Numbered from the stretch's first letter, positions 9,345 to 18,829 are shown. The stretch is 64,000 nucleotides of DNA from Streptomyces sp. DG2A-72 (GCF_030499575.1 NZ_JASTLC010000001.1:124001-188000), one strand, 5' to 3'. Made by a program: numbers and translations. The notes: generated by a model not told the origin, from the letters alone.

Positions 9345-9497
9345 GCGCTTCTCCTTCTCTCTCAAGCCGCGGCATCGAGGCAGGCTGCCTCGATGACATG
9401 TGGTTCGGTCGGGCGCTCTGCGCGACTGAAGACCACTCCGCATGGAGGCAGTGTCACCAGATCAAGGTGTGGCTGGCTGCCGATAGACTGCCAACTG

Positions 9498-10343
9498 ATG
9501 CCTGTTCGCCGCCAACCTCGCCGGATCGCCGGTGTGACGTCACAGGTGTGGCCGTCCGGCGGGCGCCACCTCTGGCCATCCGGCGAAACAAGCGCAGTGC
9601 AGTCGCACGCACGGGGACACCTGGTATACGCAGCCAGCGGCGTCTTGACAGTTCACACCGAGCGCGGCACGTCGATCGTTCCCGCCAACCGGGTCGCCTG
9701 GACCCCCGCCGGGTTCACGCACTACCACCGCGCCCACGGCGACACCGACATGCGGATCGTTTTTCTCGCGCCATCCCTCGCCCGGCTCATACCAGACCAT
9801 CCCGCCGTGTTCCTGGCCTCCGACCTCGCCCGCGAGGTCCTGCTCGCCCTGACCGGCCCCCGCAACTTCGACGACGCCGCGCCTGACTACAGCCGCTCCG
9901 CGCGCTCTCGCCTCCTTCGAGTCCTCGTCGATGAACTCCGCGAAGCGTACGAACAGCCACTGCACCTGCCGGAGCCACGGGACGACCGACTGCAAGCCAT
10001 TGCCCGGATGCTGTACGAGAAGCCGACAGACAACACCACGCTGGCCGAACTCGGGAAGACGATCGGAGCCAGCACCCGCACCCTCAGCCGACTGTTCCGC
10101 AACGAATTCGGCATGACCTTCTATGAATGGCGCACGCAGCTACGCATCTACCACGCACTCGTGCTCCTCGCCGCCGGCCACGACACCACCCAAACCGCCT
10201 ACGCCTGCGGATGGGCCAACCCCAGCAGCTTCATCGCAGCGTTCACCAACATCATCGGAACGACCCCGGGCCGCTACCGAACCAGCCACCAGACCACCGC
10301 CCGCGCATCTCAACTCCCGACGGTGGTCAAGTCCTCAAGGTGA
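9498..10343 (+). CDS. AraC-family transcriptional regulator with N-terminal cupin
   Basis: A 281-residue regulator. The N-terminal half (about residues 20-110) is an AraC-binding cupin, recognisable from HARGHLVYAASGVLTVHTERG, VPANRVAWTPAGFTHYHRAH and MRIVFL. The C-terminal HTH_18 domain has TLAELGKTIGASTRTLSRLF, FGMTFYEWRTQLRIYHAL and the second helix pair ending IIGTTPGRYR. The open frame runs further upstream over the divergent hydrolase gene, but family homology starts around the ATG at 9498. It probably controls the hydrolase at 8661 in response to a small ligand; this is inferred from gene order. Confidence 0.88.
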   Translation: MPVRRQPRRIAGVTSQVWPSGGRHLWPSGETSAVQSHARGHLVYAASGVLTVHTERGTSIVPANRVAWTPAGFTHYHRAHGDTDMRIVFLAPSLARLIPDHPAVFLASDLAREVLLALTGPRNFDDAAPDYSRSARSRLLRVLVDELREAYEQPLHLPEPRDDRLQAIARMLYEKPTDNTTLAELGKTIGASTRTLSRLFRNEFGMTFYEWRTQLRIYHALVLLAAGHDTTQTAYACGWANPSSFIAAFTNIIGTTPGRYRTSHQTTARASQLPTVVKSSR

Positions 10344-10589
10344 TTCGAACTCGCACCCGGGCCGATGTGGTCCGCGCCTGGACAGGAGATGCCCCCCGTG
10401 TGCCTCGCGATTCCCGCACAACTACAGCGGCGGCACCAACCGTCGGCCTGACCACGCGACAAGCCAGCAACGTCTACATCCTCGACTGCGAAGAACACCT
10501 GGACCTCTCGTGGAGGTCTGAGCTTTGCCGCCTCCGGCCCAACTTTGCTCCAGGGTCCCGGGGCATGAGCCCTGACGCCCGCTGGCGCA

Positions 10590-11034
10590 AGCGGGACAGC
10601 CAGGTCCTCTTCGCCGACGGCCCGTACGAACGCATCCACCTGACAGTGGACCAGGCCATCCATGTTGTTCTCGACATCGTCCACGTGATCGAGAAGTTGT
10701 GGGCGGCCTCGCGGTGTTTCCACACCGCCACCGATCCGGACGCCGCCTGCCGCTACCTGGAGAACAACGCCGCCTGTCTCCACTACGACAAGGCACTCGC
10801 GGCCGGATGGCCGATCGCCCGCGGCATCGTCGAAGGCGCCGCACGTCATCTGATGGCCGACCGGCTCGATATCACCAGCAGCGGGTGGACCGTCCCTGGA
10901 GCCGAAGCCGTCCTGACCCTCCGGGCCCTCATCAGCAACGGCGACTTCCCGCAGTACTGGATCTTCCACACCCACAGGGAGCGCGAACGCCTCTCCCCCG
11001 GCCCGACCAGCACACCTACGAACTCCTGGCCTGA
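10590..11034 (+). pseudogene. ISKra4-family transposase, C-terminal fragment
   Basis: The stretch preserves the end of an ISKra4-type transposase: VDQAIHVVLDIVHVIEKLWA, AAGWPIARGIVEGAARHLMA, DRLDITSSGWTVPGAEAVLT and LRALISNGDFPQYWIFH. A frameshift near 10985 moves the expected tail, ending HTYELLA, into another frame that stops at 11034. The N-terminal two-thirds are gone. Some unassigned coding-like sequence (10365-10590) precedes it. Confidence 0.75.
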
Positions 11035-11115
11035 CCGGCGACCTCATTCCAGGAGCCGCACCCAACTTCTTCATCTCCGTCGCGCTCATCGCCAAGCCTG
11101 TGCCCGGCCGGTCAT

Positions 11116-11502
11116 CTACCGACCCGTGGAAGTGAGGCCACCCGGGTAAGGCTCGTTGTTCGGGTCCCCAGGCGGGGCACGAACGGGCCGACCCCCAGAC
11201 GCTTCGGGCGCGACAGGAGTTGAGATCACGGAGTGGCTGGGAGGCTGCGTATCCGCAGCATGGCTCCATCGCTTCCATGAGGGTCTGGAAGACTCCTCCC
11301 GCGCCCACATCCGGAGCCGGTCGTAGATCGTCGACCAGGAGCCGTAGTTCTCCGGCACATCCCGCCAGGGGCTGCCGGTACGGAACCGCCACATCACCGC
11401 GTTGAAGTAGCTGCGCAGGTCAGAGATCGGTTCGAACGCCCCCAGCGGCAGATGCGGCTCGATCAACCTCCACTCGGCATCGGTCAGATCACCACGCGTC
11501 AC
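11116..11502 (-). pseudogene. IS5-family transposase, N-terminal fragment
   Basis: From GTG at 11502 the frame reads a typical IS5-family DUF4096 start: TRGDLTDAEWRLIEPHLPLG, then FNAVMWRFRTGSPWRDVPEN and YGSWSTIYDRLRMWARE. A frameshift follows (the expected GVFQTLMEAM continues in another frame) and only scraps such as YPGGLTSTGR remain. The catalytic core is missing. Confidence 0.75.
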
Positions 11503-11558
11503 GCGACCGGTCCACCGCAGCCAGCACCTTCTTGAAGCGGGAATGACCGATCCGCACT

Positions 11559-12491
11559 TCACAGCCCCGCGAGCTGGCCTCCGTCGACGAGATGGGTGGA
11601 GCCGGTCTGGAAGGCGAAGTTGGGGGAAGCCAGACCCAGAGCGGCGGTGGCGATCTCTTCCGGCCTCGCCATGCGCTTCAAGGCGTCGACGCTCCGCTCG
11701 GCCAAGTCAGCCTTCATCCGGGCCCATTCCTCATCGGAGGAACCCTCAGGGCGGTGCACTTCGAGCATCGGCGTGTCGGTGATGCCCGGGGCGAGGGCGA
11801 CCACGCGGATGTTGTGCGGGCCGTTCTCGATGGCCGCCGCCTGGACCAGGCCGGTCACACTGTTCTTGCTCGCCGTGTACGAGCTCAGTCCCGGCCGGGT
11901 CTGGAACTGGTTGGACGAGCCGGTCACCAGGATCACCCCGCCACCGCGCCGACGCATGTGCGGGATCTCGTACTTCATGGCCAGAAAGACACCGCGGGCA
12001 TTGGTGAGGGACACGTCGTCCCACTCCTCCACCGACACCTCGTGCAAATCCGTGAACGCCTTCTGGATTCCCGCGTTGTTGAGCGCGATGTCCAGCCCGT
12101 CGTACGTCTCCACCACCCGGTCCACGAAGGCCTTCACCTGCACGGGCTCCCGGACGTCGGCCCGGAAGTACGTCGCCTCGCCGCCCGACGCGCGGATCTC
12201 CCGTTCGACCTCCCGACCCAGGCGAGCCGTCCGCCCGCAGAAGCCGACCTTCGCCCCCTCACGTGCGAAGGCGATGGCGGCGGCCCGCCCGATGCCTTTG
12301 GTCGCCCCGGTGATCAGCACCGTCTTGCCCGCGTAGCGGCCTTTGCCGGAACCCCGCACGTCACGTGCGGTCGACGCCGCCGACGCCGCCGGTGCCCCCA
12401 TGCCGAGGCCGGTCGCCGTGGCTCCCGCCGCTGTGGCTGCCACGCCGCCCAGCACGGTGCGCCGGCTCATCGGTCCGCTCTTTCTGCCCAT
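11559..12491 (-). CDS. Short-chain dehydrogenase/reductase with a Tat signal
   Basis: A 310-residue SDR oxidoreductase. The Rossmann cofactor loop is TGATKGIG (residues 61-68), followed by NNAG and the active-site tyrosine in SSYTASKNS. Unusually the SDR domain follows a twin-arginine leader: SRRTVLGGVAATAAGATATG with Arg10-Arg11, a long Ala/Gly hydrophobic stretch, and an AASA-type cleavage site near residue 39. Most SDRs are cytosolic, so this one appears folded with its nicotinamide cofactor and then exported. ATG at 12491 was chosen because it opens directly onto the Tat signal. It is divergent from the two-component system at 12668, with 176 bases between them. The substrate is unknown. 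Confidence 0.88.
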   Translation of the reverse strand: MGRKSGPMSRRTVLGGVAATAAGATATGLGMGAPAASAASTARDVRGSGKGRYAGKTVLITGATKGIGRAAAIAFAREGAKVGFCGRTARLGREVEREIRASGGEATYFRADVREPVQVKAFVDRVVETYDGLDIALNNAGIQKAFTDLHEVSVEEWDDVSLTNARGVFLAMKYEIPHMRRRGGGVILVTGSSNQFQTRPGLSSYTASKNSVTGLVQAAAIENGPHNIRVVALAPGITDTPMLEVHRPEGSSDEEWARMKADLAERSVDALKRMARPEEIATAALGLASPNFAFQTGSTHLVDGGQLAGL

Positions 12492-12667
12492 CACTGCTGT
12501 CCTCCTCGTCTCGGATGGTGTGGCGACAGGGGAACTCTCGGGTACGCCGGAGCCGCGTGCCTCCGCCGGACGGCGGGTGAAGAGGACCGACGAACGGCAG
12601 TGGCGCGGCGCGATACCCCCGACTTTCGTCGAATGCGCGCGGCGAACGCGCCGCCTACGATGCTGGG

Positions 12668-13906
12668 ATGTCGACCAGGGATCCACGCCCCCGCGGCGGC
12701 TGGACCATGACGCGGCATCAGCGCCGGTTGCTGATGGCCGCGGTCCTGGCCTTCGTGTCGTACAAGGCGCTGCGTGACGCACTGACCACCGAGGCCGGCC
12801 TGGTCGAGGGCCGGGGAACGAGCGCGGCTGTGGCCGTGGTGCTCTGCGCGGCCCTGCCGCTGTGCGGGCGGCTGCCGGTGACCATCGCGGTCGTGGCCCT
12901 GGCCGGGTTCGTGCTGGACAGTCAGGTCTGGCCGGTGCTGATCGCGCTGTACGCGGTGGCCGTCCGCCGCCCCCCGGCCCTCGCGCTGGCCCTGACCGGT
13001 GCCGCGTATGTACCCGCCGCGTTCGCCCCGTTCCGCGAGCTGCTCAACATGCCCTTGCTGACCTTCATGCCGTGCGCGATGCTGATCGTGCCGGTGGCCT
13101 TCGGTCTGGCAGCGCGCAATCATCGGGAGCTCGCCCGGTCCTTGGCTCGCCAGCTCCAGGACACCGAGGCCGCCAACCGATTGCGCGACGAACGCGTACG
13201 CCTCTCCGAACGGGCCCGTATCGCCCGGGAGATGCACGACGTACTGGCCCACCGTCTCAGCCTGCTCGTCCTGCAGACCGGCGTACTGCAGCGGCGCGGC
13301 ACGGAGGTGCCCGAGCCGGTACGGGAACGGCTCGACCTGCTCCGCGACACCAGCGCCAACGCCCTGGACGACCTGCGCGATCTGCTCGGTGCGCTGCGCG
13401 ACCACGAGGGCCCGGTGCCGCTGACCCCGACGTCGGACGATCTGCCCGCCCTGATCGCCGACGCCGAAGCAGCGGGCACTCGGGTCCACGCCCGCATCGC
13501 CCCGCTGGCCGAACTGCCCGCGGCGGTACGCCTGGCGGTGCACCGCATCGTCCAGGAAGCCCTCACCAACGCCCGCAAACACGCCCCGACGGCACCGGTG
13601 GAGCTCACCGTCACGGTGGAGCGGGCGCGGGTCGAGGTGCGGGCCGCGAACATCTGCCCGCCCGCCACCGCCTTCACGTCCACCGAATCCGGTTCCCGCG
13701 GCTACGGGCTGGTGGGCGTCGCCGAACGCGTCGCTGCCATGCACGGCGACATGACCGCGACGCGTACGGACGACGGCCGCTTTGTGCTGCGCGCCGCACT
13801 GCCGGTCCCTGCCCACCCGGCCGACGGCGCGCAGGCGATGGAGAATCCCCCGCACGGCGCGCCCGCGACACAAGACATGGCACCGGCCGGGGAGGCGACG
13901 CTGTGA
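12668..13906 (+). CDS. Sensor histidine kinase, HisKA_3 type
   Basis: A 412-residue membrane histidine kinase partnered with the next gene. Four to five hydrophobic segments occupy residues 20-148. The phosphoacceptor helix is ARIAREMHDVLAHRLSLLVL with His190. The ATPase domain shows HRIVQEALTNARKHAPTAPV and SRGYGLVGVAERVAAMHG. A Pro/Ala-rich tail of about 25 residues follows. The stop overlaps the GTG start of the response regulator (GTGA), so the pair is translationally coupled. The extracellular loops are short, suggesting sensing within or near the membrane. The divergent Tat-SDR gene at 11559 is a candidate target. Confidence 0.93.
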   Translation: MSTRDPRPRGGWTMTRHQRRLLMAAVLAFVSYKALRDALTTEAGLVEGRGTSAAVAVVLCAALPLCGRLPVTIAVVALAGFVLDSQVWPVLIALYAVAVRRPPALALALTGAAYVPAAFAPFRELLNMPLLTFMPCAMLIVPVAFGLAARNHRELARSLARQLQDTEAANRLRDERVRLSERARIAREMHDVLAHRLSLLVLQTGVLQRRGTEVPEPVRERLDLLRDTSANALDDLRDLLGALRDHEGPVPLTPTSDDLPALIADAEAAGTRVHARIAPLAELPAAVRLAVHRIVQEALTNARKHAPTAPVELTVTVERARVEVRAANICPPATAFTSTESGSRGYGLVGVAERVAAMHGDMTATRTDDGRFVLRAALPVPAHPADGAQAMENPPHGAPATQDMAPAGEATL

Positions 13907-14547
13907 TCAAGGTGATGATCGTCGACGACGATCCCTTCGTCAGGTCGGGTCTGAGCGACCTCGTCGTCACCGACGACGGACTGGAACTGGTCGGCGAGGC
14001 CGCGAACGGGCGCGAGGCCGTGGACCTCGCGAGCCGCTGCCGTACGGACGTGGCACTGGTCGACATCCGTATGCCGGTGATGGACGGCATCGCGGCGACC
14101 GGCGCCCTGCGCACACTGCCCCGCCCGCCGGCGGTGGCCATCCTCACCACCTTCGACCTCGACGAGTACGTGTACAGCGCCCTGCGGGCGGGCGCTGCCG
14201 GGTTCCTGCTCAAGGACACCCCGCCGGACGACATCCTGCGCGCCGTGCACATCGTGGCCGGCGGCGGAGCGATGCTCTCGCCGACGGTCACCCGCACGGT
14301 CATCAGCCGCTTCCACCGCCCCGACGCCGACCGCGCACGCTCCACCAAGAAGGCCGCCGCCCGGCTCACACCCCGCGAGCGCCAGGTACTGGACGCCTTG
14401 GCGGAGGGCATGACCAACGCGGACATCGGCAAGGTGCTGCGCCTCCGCGAATCGACGGTGAAGGCCCACGTCAGCCGCATCCTCACCGAACTCGGCGTGG
14501 CGAACCGCGTACAGGCGGCGATGGCCGCCCGGGATCTCGCCACATAG
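13903..14547 (+). CDS. NarL/FixJ-type two-component response regulator
   Basis: A 214-residue response regulator. The receiver domain has VDDDPFVRSGL, phospho-acceptor Asp54 in ALVDIRMPVMDG, and the conserved Lys in GFLLKDTPPDD. The LuxR-type C-terminal domain includes LTPRERQVLDALAEGMTNAD and RESTVKAHVSRILTELGV. Translation starts at GTG 13903 inside the kinase stop codon, with GGGGAGG six bases upstream. It acts with the kinase at 12668 and should bind DNA as a dimer when phosphorylated. Confidence 0.94.
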   Translation: MIKVMIVDDDPFVRSGLSDLVVTDDGLELVGEAANGREAVDLASRCRTDVALVDIRMPVMDGIAATGALRTLPRPPAVAILTTFDLDEYVYSALRAGAAGFLLKDTPPDDILRAVHIVAGGGAMLSPTVTRTVISRFHRPDADRARSTKKAAARLTPRERQVLDALAEGMTNADIGKVLRLRESTVKAHVSRILTELGVANRVQAAMAARDLAT

Positions 14548-14616
14548 GCCCGCTCTCGCCATGATCCGGCGCAGCAGTGTCATCCGCCCCGCGCCGAGGC
14601 ACGGTTGGGCAGTCGG

Positions 14617-15285
14617 TCAGACGCCGACCCGTCCGGCCACTGCGAGCCCGATGCGCTCCAGCAGTAGCCGGTGCCGCGTTCCTCCAGTGCGGTTCGCAGC
14701 TTGGGGGGTGCCGCCGTAGACCTCGTCGCCGGCAACCCATGCGGCCTGGTGGCCAGCGTCCAGGAACCGGGCAACCATACGAGTGGCCAGTTCCGGCTGG
14801 GTGGCGAAGGAGGTCTTCTCGGCAAGGCCCGCGGCGCGGCAGCGGTCGGGGTCGGGGTCGGAAGTACAGGAGCGCGGAACGTAGAGTTCCCGGTCCACTG
14901 CGGCGTGACCGTGCTGACCTGTGTAGACCAGGTAAACGGCGACTTGGGAGTTTTCGATCCGGCCGGCGGTGCCGGTGTACTGGCGCTGCACGCCGACCGT
15001 GCCAGTGCCCTTCTTCACGTCGCGGGTCTCGTCGACGACCAGCACCGCCTGGTCGTCGTGCAGGTGCTCCACCACGTAGCTGCGTACGTCGTCGCGGACC
15101 TGATCGGCATCCCACTTGGCCCTGCCCAGCAGGTGCTGCATGCCGTCCGGGGTCGTGTCGCCGGCCCACTCGGCGATGGTCCAGCAGTTCTTGCGCGGCA
15201 GGTCGGACAGCAGTCCAAGCACCAACTCCCTCATCCGGCTCCGGGTTTCGATGCGGGCGAACCGACCGGTGACCCGGCCATGAGG
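14617..15285 (-). pseudogene. IS701-family transposase, truncated copy
   Basis: The frame reads VTGRFARIE, LVLGLLSDLPRKNCWTIAEW, VLVVDETRDVKKGTGTVGVQ and VAGDEVYGG, which are the first and second catalytic-acid regions of an IS701-type DDE transposase. The tail (LRTALEERGTGY) is displaced into another frame and the third catalytic acid is missing. A related fragment lies at 32950-33285. Confidence 0.82.
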
Positions 15286-15369
15286 TTGTCGAACGCCTCC
15301 TCCTGCCGCGGGCGAGGTTCCCGCTGGGCCCTGCGGTCACCAGTTGGACGCCAGAGGCAGAAGGTTCTT

Positions 15370-15792
15370 TCACAGGCCCAACTGGTCACGCATCGCGTCG
15401 GCGTCGCGCAGGGCCCAGTGCTCGACGATTCGGCCGTTGCGGACGCGGACCATGTCCATGCTGAGGACCTCGTAGCGTCGGCCGGAGTCCGTGTGGGTGC
15501 CCCGGCTGGTGTACCGGTTGACGGAGGTGTCGCCGGAGACGACGTTCTGCTCGATCGTCACCGAGACGTCGTGGAACGCGCTGCCCGCGCTCATCCGCTC
15601 CCACTTCTGTCGCCAGGCTTCGCGTCCCCGGTGATCGCCCTGGGTGCCTCCCCGGTGGTCGACGACCTCGGGGTCGACCAGTTCCAGGGCGTCTTCGAGC
15701 CAGCCTTCCAGGATCTGCGCGTAGCTCTCGACGACGCGCCGGTGAATCTCTCCCGGTCCTGGGTGCGTGGTGTCTTCCGCTCCCTGCGGCAT
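15370..15792 (-). CDS. SnoaL-like / NTF2-fold protein
   Basis: A 140-residue single-domain protein of the NTF2/SnoaL fold. The opening helix HRRVVESYAQILEGWLEDAL is followed by ELVDPEVVDHRGG, the central WRQKWERMSAGSAFHDVSVT strands, and a C-terminal strand with VRNGRIVEHWALRDADAM. SnoaL-type proteins act as small cyclases, isomerases or ligand-binding proteins; nothing here fixes the reaction. An AGGAG site precedes the ATG. The gene is divergent from a TetR regulator, and a large perfect inverted repeat sits between them, so repression by that TetR is likely. Confidence 0.82.
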   Translation of the reverse strand: MPQGAEDTTHPGPGEIHRRVVESYAQILEGWLEDALELVDPEVVDHRGGTQGDHRGREAWRQKWERMSAGSAFHDVSVTIEQNVVSGDTSVNRYTSRGTHTDSGRRYEVLSMDMVRVRNGRIVEHWALRDADAMRDQLGL

Positions 15793-15831
15793 GCGGCATC
15801 TCCTCTGGTGGGGATACGTGAGGCGACAAGT

Positions 15832-15881
15832 GGGGAGTTCCCCGGTTGTCGCGTTCGGCTACCGTAACCGGGGAACTCCCC
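15832..15881. promoter_or_regulatory. Large inverted repeat, probable TetR operator pair
   Basis: GGGGAGTTCCCCGGTT at 15832-15847 is mirrored exactly at 15866-15881. Each arm also contains its own near-palindrome (GGGGAGTTCCCC), with centres 38 bases apart. The repeat fills the gap between the SnoaL-like gene and the divergent TetR gene, so one regulator could control both. Confidence 0.75.
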
Positions 15882-15898
15882 GATTAACAAGGAGGGTC

Positions 15899-16513
15899 AT
15901 GTCATCGCAGAGCGCCGGACCCGCACCGCGTTCGGAACCCCAGCGTCGTCGTCGCGCGGACGCTCAGCGCAACCACGACCTGCTCGTGGCCGCGGCCAGA
16001 GACGTCTTCCACGACCACGGCGTCGACGCCCCGCTTGACGACATCGCCCGCCGGGCCGGCGTCGGCAACGCCACCATGTATCGGCACTTCCCGACGCGTC
16101 GCGAACTGATCATCGCCGTCTACTCCGAGGAAGTAGCCGAGCTCTGCGCCCGGAGCCAGTCCCTACTGGCCGAGGATCCTCCCGGCGACGCCCTCTTCGA
16201 CTGGCTTCAGGATTTCATCGCACACGTGGCAGCCAAGCGGGAACTGGCGCTGTCGATCACCGATGACCGCACCGGTCAGCGATCAGCGCTGTTCGACCGC
16301 TGGCACCACTCGATGCACACAGCCGCATCCGCACTGCTGACCCGCGCGCAAAGCGCCGGTACCGTCCGCGCCGACCTCAACGCATCGGAACTCCTTGCCC
16401 TGGCCAACGGGATCGCCCTGACCACCACCGACGCCACTCAAGCAGAGCGACTCGTCGTCCTGGTCAGACAGGGCACGGACACTCCCTCGACACCGGACGA
16501 CAGAATCCGCTGA
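15899..16513 (+). CDS. TetR-family transcriptional repressor
   Basis: A 204-residue TetR-type regulator. The DNA-binding domain occupies about residues 20-70, with NHDLLVAAARDVFHDHGVDA, LDDIARRAGVGNATMYRHFP and TRRELIIAVY. The C-terminal ligand-binding domain has LFDWLQDFIAHVAAKRELAL and a second helix bundle. The ATG at 15899 follows GGAGGG. It is divergent from the SnoaL-like gene and flanked by the perfect inverted repeat at 15832, so it probably represses itself and that gene until a small ligand binds. Confidence 0.93.
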   Translation: MSSQSAGPAPRSEPQRRRRADAQRNHDLLVAAARDVFHDHGVDAPLDDIARRAGVGNATMYRHFPTRRELIIAVYSEEVAELCARSQSLLAEDPPGDALFDWLQDFIAHVAAKRELALSITDDRTGQRSALFDRWHHSMHTAASALLTRAQSAGTVRADLNASELLALANGIALTTTDATQAERLVVLVRQGTDTPSTPDDRIR

Positions 16514-16614
16514 AAGCGGCAAGCACCACGCCGACTTCCGCTGCACACTCGAAACACGCACTCTGGACCGCTCCCGCGAGCCACTCAGGCATGAAGATGA
16601 CGACAGAAGCTCAC

Positions 16615-16806
16615 CTGCCCGCGCGCCGATCGTGACCGGCTGCGCACGGACGTCCAGGAGCTGGTGCGGGTCGTACACGTCCTGGAGGTGGAGAATCAGC
16701 AACTACGCGAGGCAGCCGACGAGCAATGCTCAGGACCTGTGGATCGGGCTCGGGTTGGACGCGAAGGGCGTCCCTTCCCGAGTGATCGATTGAAGGTCGC
16801 CGAGTA
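16615..16806 (+). pseudogene. Short coiled-coil-like coding remnant
   Basis: One frame reads RDRLRTDVQELVRVVHVLEV and then ENQQLREAAD, a heptad-like helix of the kind found in small accessory proteins next to site-specific recombinases or transposases. It has no convincing start, and the end at 16806 looks accidental. I cannot name the parent gene. Confidence 0.3.
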
Positions 16807-16854
16807 GACCGACGCTGCGAACGTCGGTCGGGAAGGCACGCCCGCGCTCAGCGT

Positions 16855-18119
16855 AGTTAATAGCGTAGTTAATGCCGATGGCACCACGTCGAACGGCTCC
16901 TTGATCGACGAGATCGTCCGTGAGGGCGCCAGGCGAATGCTGGCCGCCGCGCTGGAGGCCGAAGTTGACGCCTACATAGCCGAGTTGGCCGATGAGAAGG
17001 ACGAGCGTGGACGGCGGCTCGTGGTCCGCAACGGACACCACCAGCCCCGGAAGGTGACCACCGAGGCCCGGGACAGTCGAGGTGAAAGCCCCACGTGTCA
17101 ACGACAAGCGCATCGACGGGGCGACGAGCGAGCGCAAGCGGTTCTCCTCGGCGATCCTGCCGCCCTGGACCCGCAAGTCCCCGAAGATCAGCGAGGTGCT
17201 GCCGCTGCTCTACCTGCACGGCCTGTCCAGCAGGGACTTCGTGCCCGCACTCGAGCAGTTCCTGGGCTCCTCGGCCGGCCTTTCCCCGGCCACCGTCACC
17301 CGGCTGACCACCCAGTGGCAGGCCGACCACAAGGCGTTCGGCGGGCGCGACCTCTCCGCCACGGACTACGTCGACGTCTGGGCGGACGGCATCCACCTGC
17401 GCATCCGCCGGGAAGAGACCAAGGCCGCCGTCCTGGTCGTCATGGGCGTGCGCGCGGACGGCACCAAGGAACTGATCGCCATGGCCGACGGCTACCGCGA
17501 GTCCTCGGAGTCCTGGGCGAACCTGCTGCGCGGTGGTGCCCGCCGCGGCATGCGGGCTCCCGTTCTCGCCGTCGGCGACGGCGCCCTCGGCTTCTGGAAC
17601 GCGCTGAATGAGGTCTTCCCCGCCACCAGAGGTGCTGGGTTCACAAAACGGCCAATGTCCTCGACAGCATGCCCAAGTCGGCCCAGCCGGCGGCGAAGAA
17701 GGCCCTCCAGGACATCTACAACGCCGAGGACAGGGAACACGCCGCCAAGGCCGTCAAGACGTTCGCTCAGCAGTACGGGGTGAAGTTCCCCAAGGCCGTC
17801 AAGAAGATCACGGATGACGAGGTCGAGCTGCTGGCCTTCTACGACTTTCCCGCCGATCACTGGATCCATCTGCGGACCACGAACCCGATCGAGTCGACCT
17901 TCGCGACCGTGCGGCTGCGGACGCAGGTCACCAAGGGCGCCGGCTCCCGAGGCCGCTGCCCTGGCGATGGTCTTCAAGCTCGTCGAGTCCGCCCAGGCCC
18001 GCTGGCGGGCCGTGAACGCACCCCACCTCGTCGCCCTCGTCCGCGCCGGAGCCCGCTTCGAACGCGGCCACCTCGCCGAACACCCGGCCGCCGAACCCGT
18101 GAAAGAATCAGCGGCCTGA
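16855..18119 (+). pseudogene. IS256-family transposase, decayed copy 2
   Basis: This copy keeps more of the N-terminus than the others (IDEIVREGARRMLAAALEAE, then GRRLVVRNGHHQPRKVTTEA) but is broken by at least three frameshifts: near 17075 after TTEA, near 17628 before RCWVHKTANVLDSMP, and near 17950 inside GAGSPEAAALAMVF. It otherwise parallels the copy at 21219 and ends at the TGA at 18117-18119. It is inactive. Confidence 0.88.
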
Positions 18120-18490
18120 TGAACCAACTGCATGCCTACATCGACGCTTGGCGACGACATGATGTGGTCGGAGTGCTGGGCACGTTGACCGACGACTGCG
18201 TGATCATCGAGTCCTATGGTCCGGTTTACCGCTGCCGGGAACGGGTCGAACAGTGGATGCGCGCTTGGTTCGGTGCCGGTGGTTCGGTCGATAGCTGGGA
18301 GATCACCTGGCAGGGGACGACCGGGGAGGCCCTGATCGCCGAATGGATCTTCTCCTGCACCTGGCAAGGAAAGGCGGCCACGTTCGAGGGTGCAACGATC
18401 GCCAGGCTCGAAGGGGAAAAGATCGCCTACCTTCGGGAGTACGCCACCACGGCGCCACTCTACGACTGGACGGGCACCTGGCGCGATTGA
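18119..18490 (+). CDS. NTF2-like / SnoaL-like domain protein
   Basis: A 123-residue protein of the NTF2 fold, unrelated in detail to the one at 15370. The pattern is clear: NQLHAYIDAWRRHDVVGVLG, TLTDDCVIIESYGPVYRCRE, VEQWMRAWFGAGGSVDSWEI, EWIFSCTWQGKAATFEGATI and ARLEGEKIAYLREYATT. Such domains bind or isomerise small molecules; the role here is unknown. The ATG overlaps the stop codon of the decayed IS256 transposase (TGATG), so the native promoter has probably been displaced and the gene may depend on transcription through the insertion. A terminator shared with the cold-shock gene follows. Confidence 0.8.
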   Translation: MNQLHAYIDAWRRHDVVGVLGTLTDDCVIIESYGPVYRCRERVEQWMRAWFGAGGSVDSWEITWQGTTGEALIAEWIFSCTWQGKAATFEGATIARLEGEKIAYLREYATTAPLYDWTGTWRD

Positions 18491-18574
18491 CGTCCACAGG
18501 TCTTGACGATTCCTCGGTCGTGCGCCAGGGAAGTTTGAGCGCGCTTACCCGGTCCGAACGGCGCCCGACTTGCC

Positions 18575-18619
18575 CCTTCGGCGTCGCCCCGCCCCTGTGG
18601 TATGGGGCGACGCCGAAGG
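18575..18619. terminator. Bidirectional hairpin terminator
   Basis: CCTTCGGCGTCGCCCC at 18575-18590 pairs perfectly with 18604-18619 around a 13-base loop. It lies just past the stop of the minus-strand cold-shock gene and downstream of the NTF2-like gene. Confidence 0.8.
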
Positions 18620-18625
18620 AACGCC

Positions 18626-18829
18626 TCAGAGAACCCTCACGCGCTCAGCCGTCGGCCCTTTCGCTCCCTGGACGACCTCGAACTCCACGCGCTGGTTCTC
18701 CTCCAGCACCCTGTCGCCATCAGACTGAATCGCGGAATAGTGCACGAACACATCTGTGTTGCCGCCTTCGACAGAGATGAACCCGAATCCCTTCTCGGCG
18801 TTGAACCACTTCACAACTCCCTGGGCCAT
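18626..18829 (-). CDS. Cold-shock protein, CspA family
   Basis: A 67-residue single cold-shock domain that would bind single-stranded RNA and DNA as a chaperone. RNP1 is seen as KGFGFISV (residues 13-20) and RNP2 as VFVHYSAI (27-34). [18 protein letters not shown] is the classic actinobacterial start. The length is exactly that of the family. AAGGGAG precedes the ATG. The 330 bases upstream hold no other gene and could form the long 5' leader usual for such genes. Streptomyces carry many Csp paralogs, so I give no specific symbol. Confidence 0.95.
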   Translation of the reverse strand: MAQGVVKWFNAEKGFGFISVEGGNTDVFVHYSAIQSDGDRVLEENQRVEFEVVQGAKGPTAERVRVL

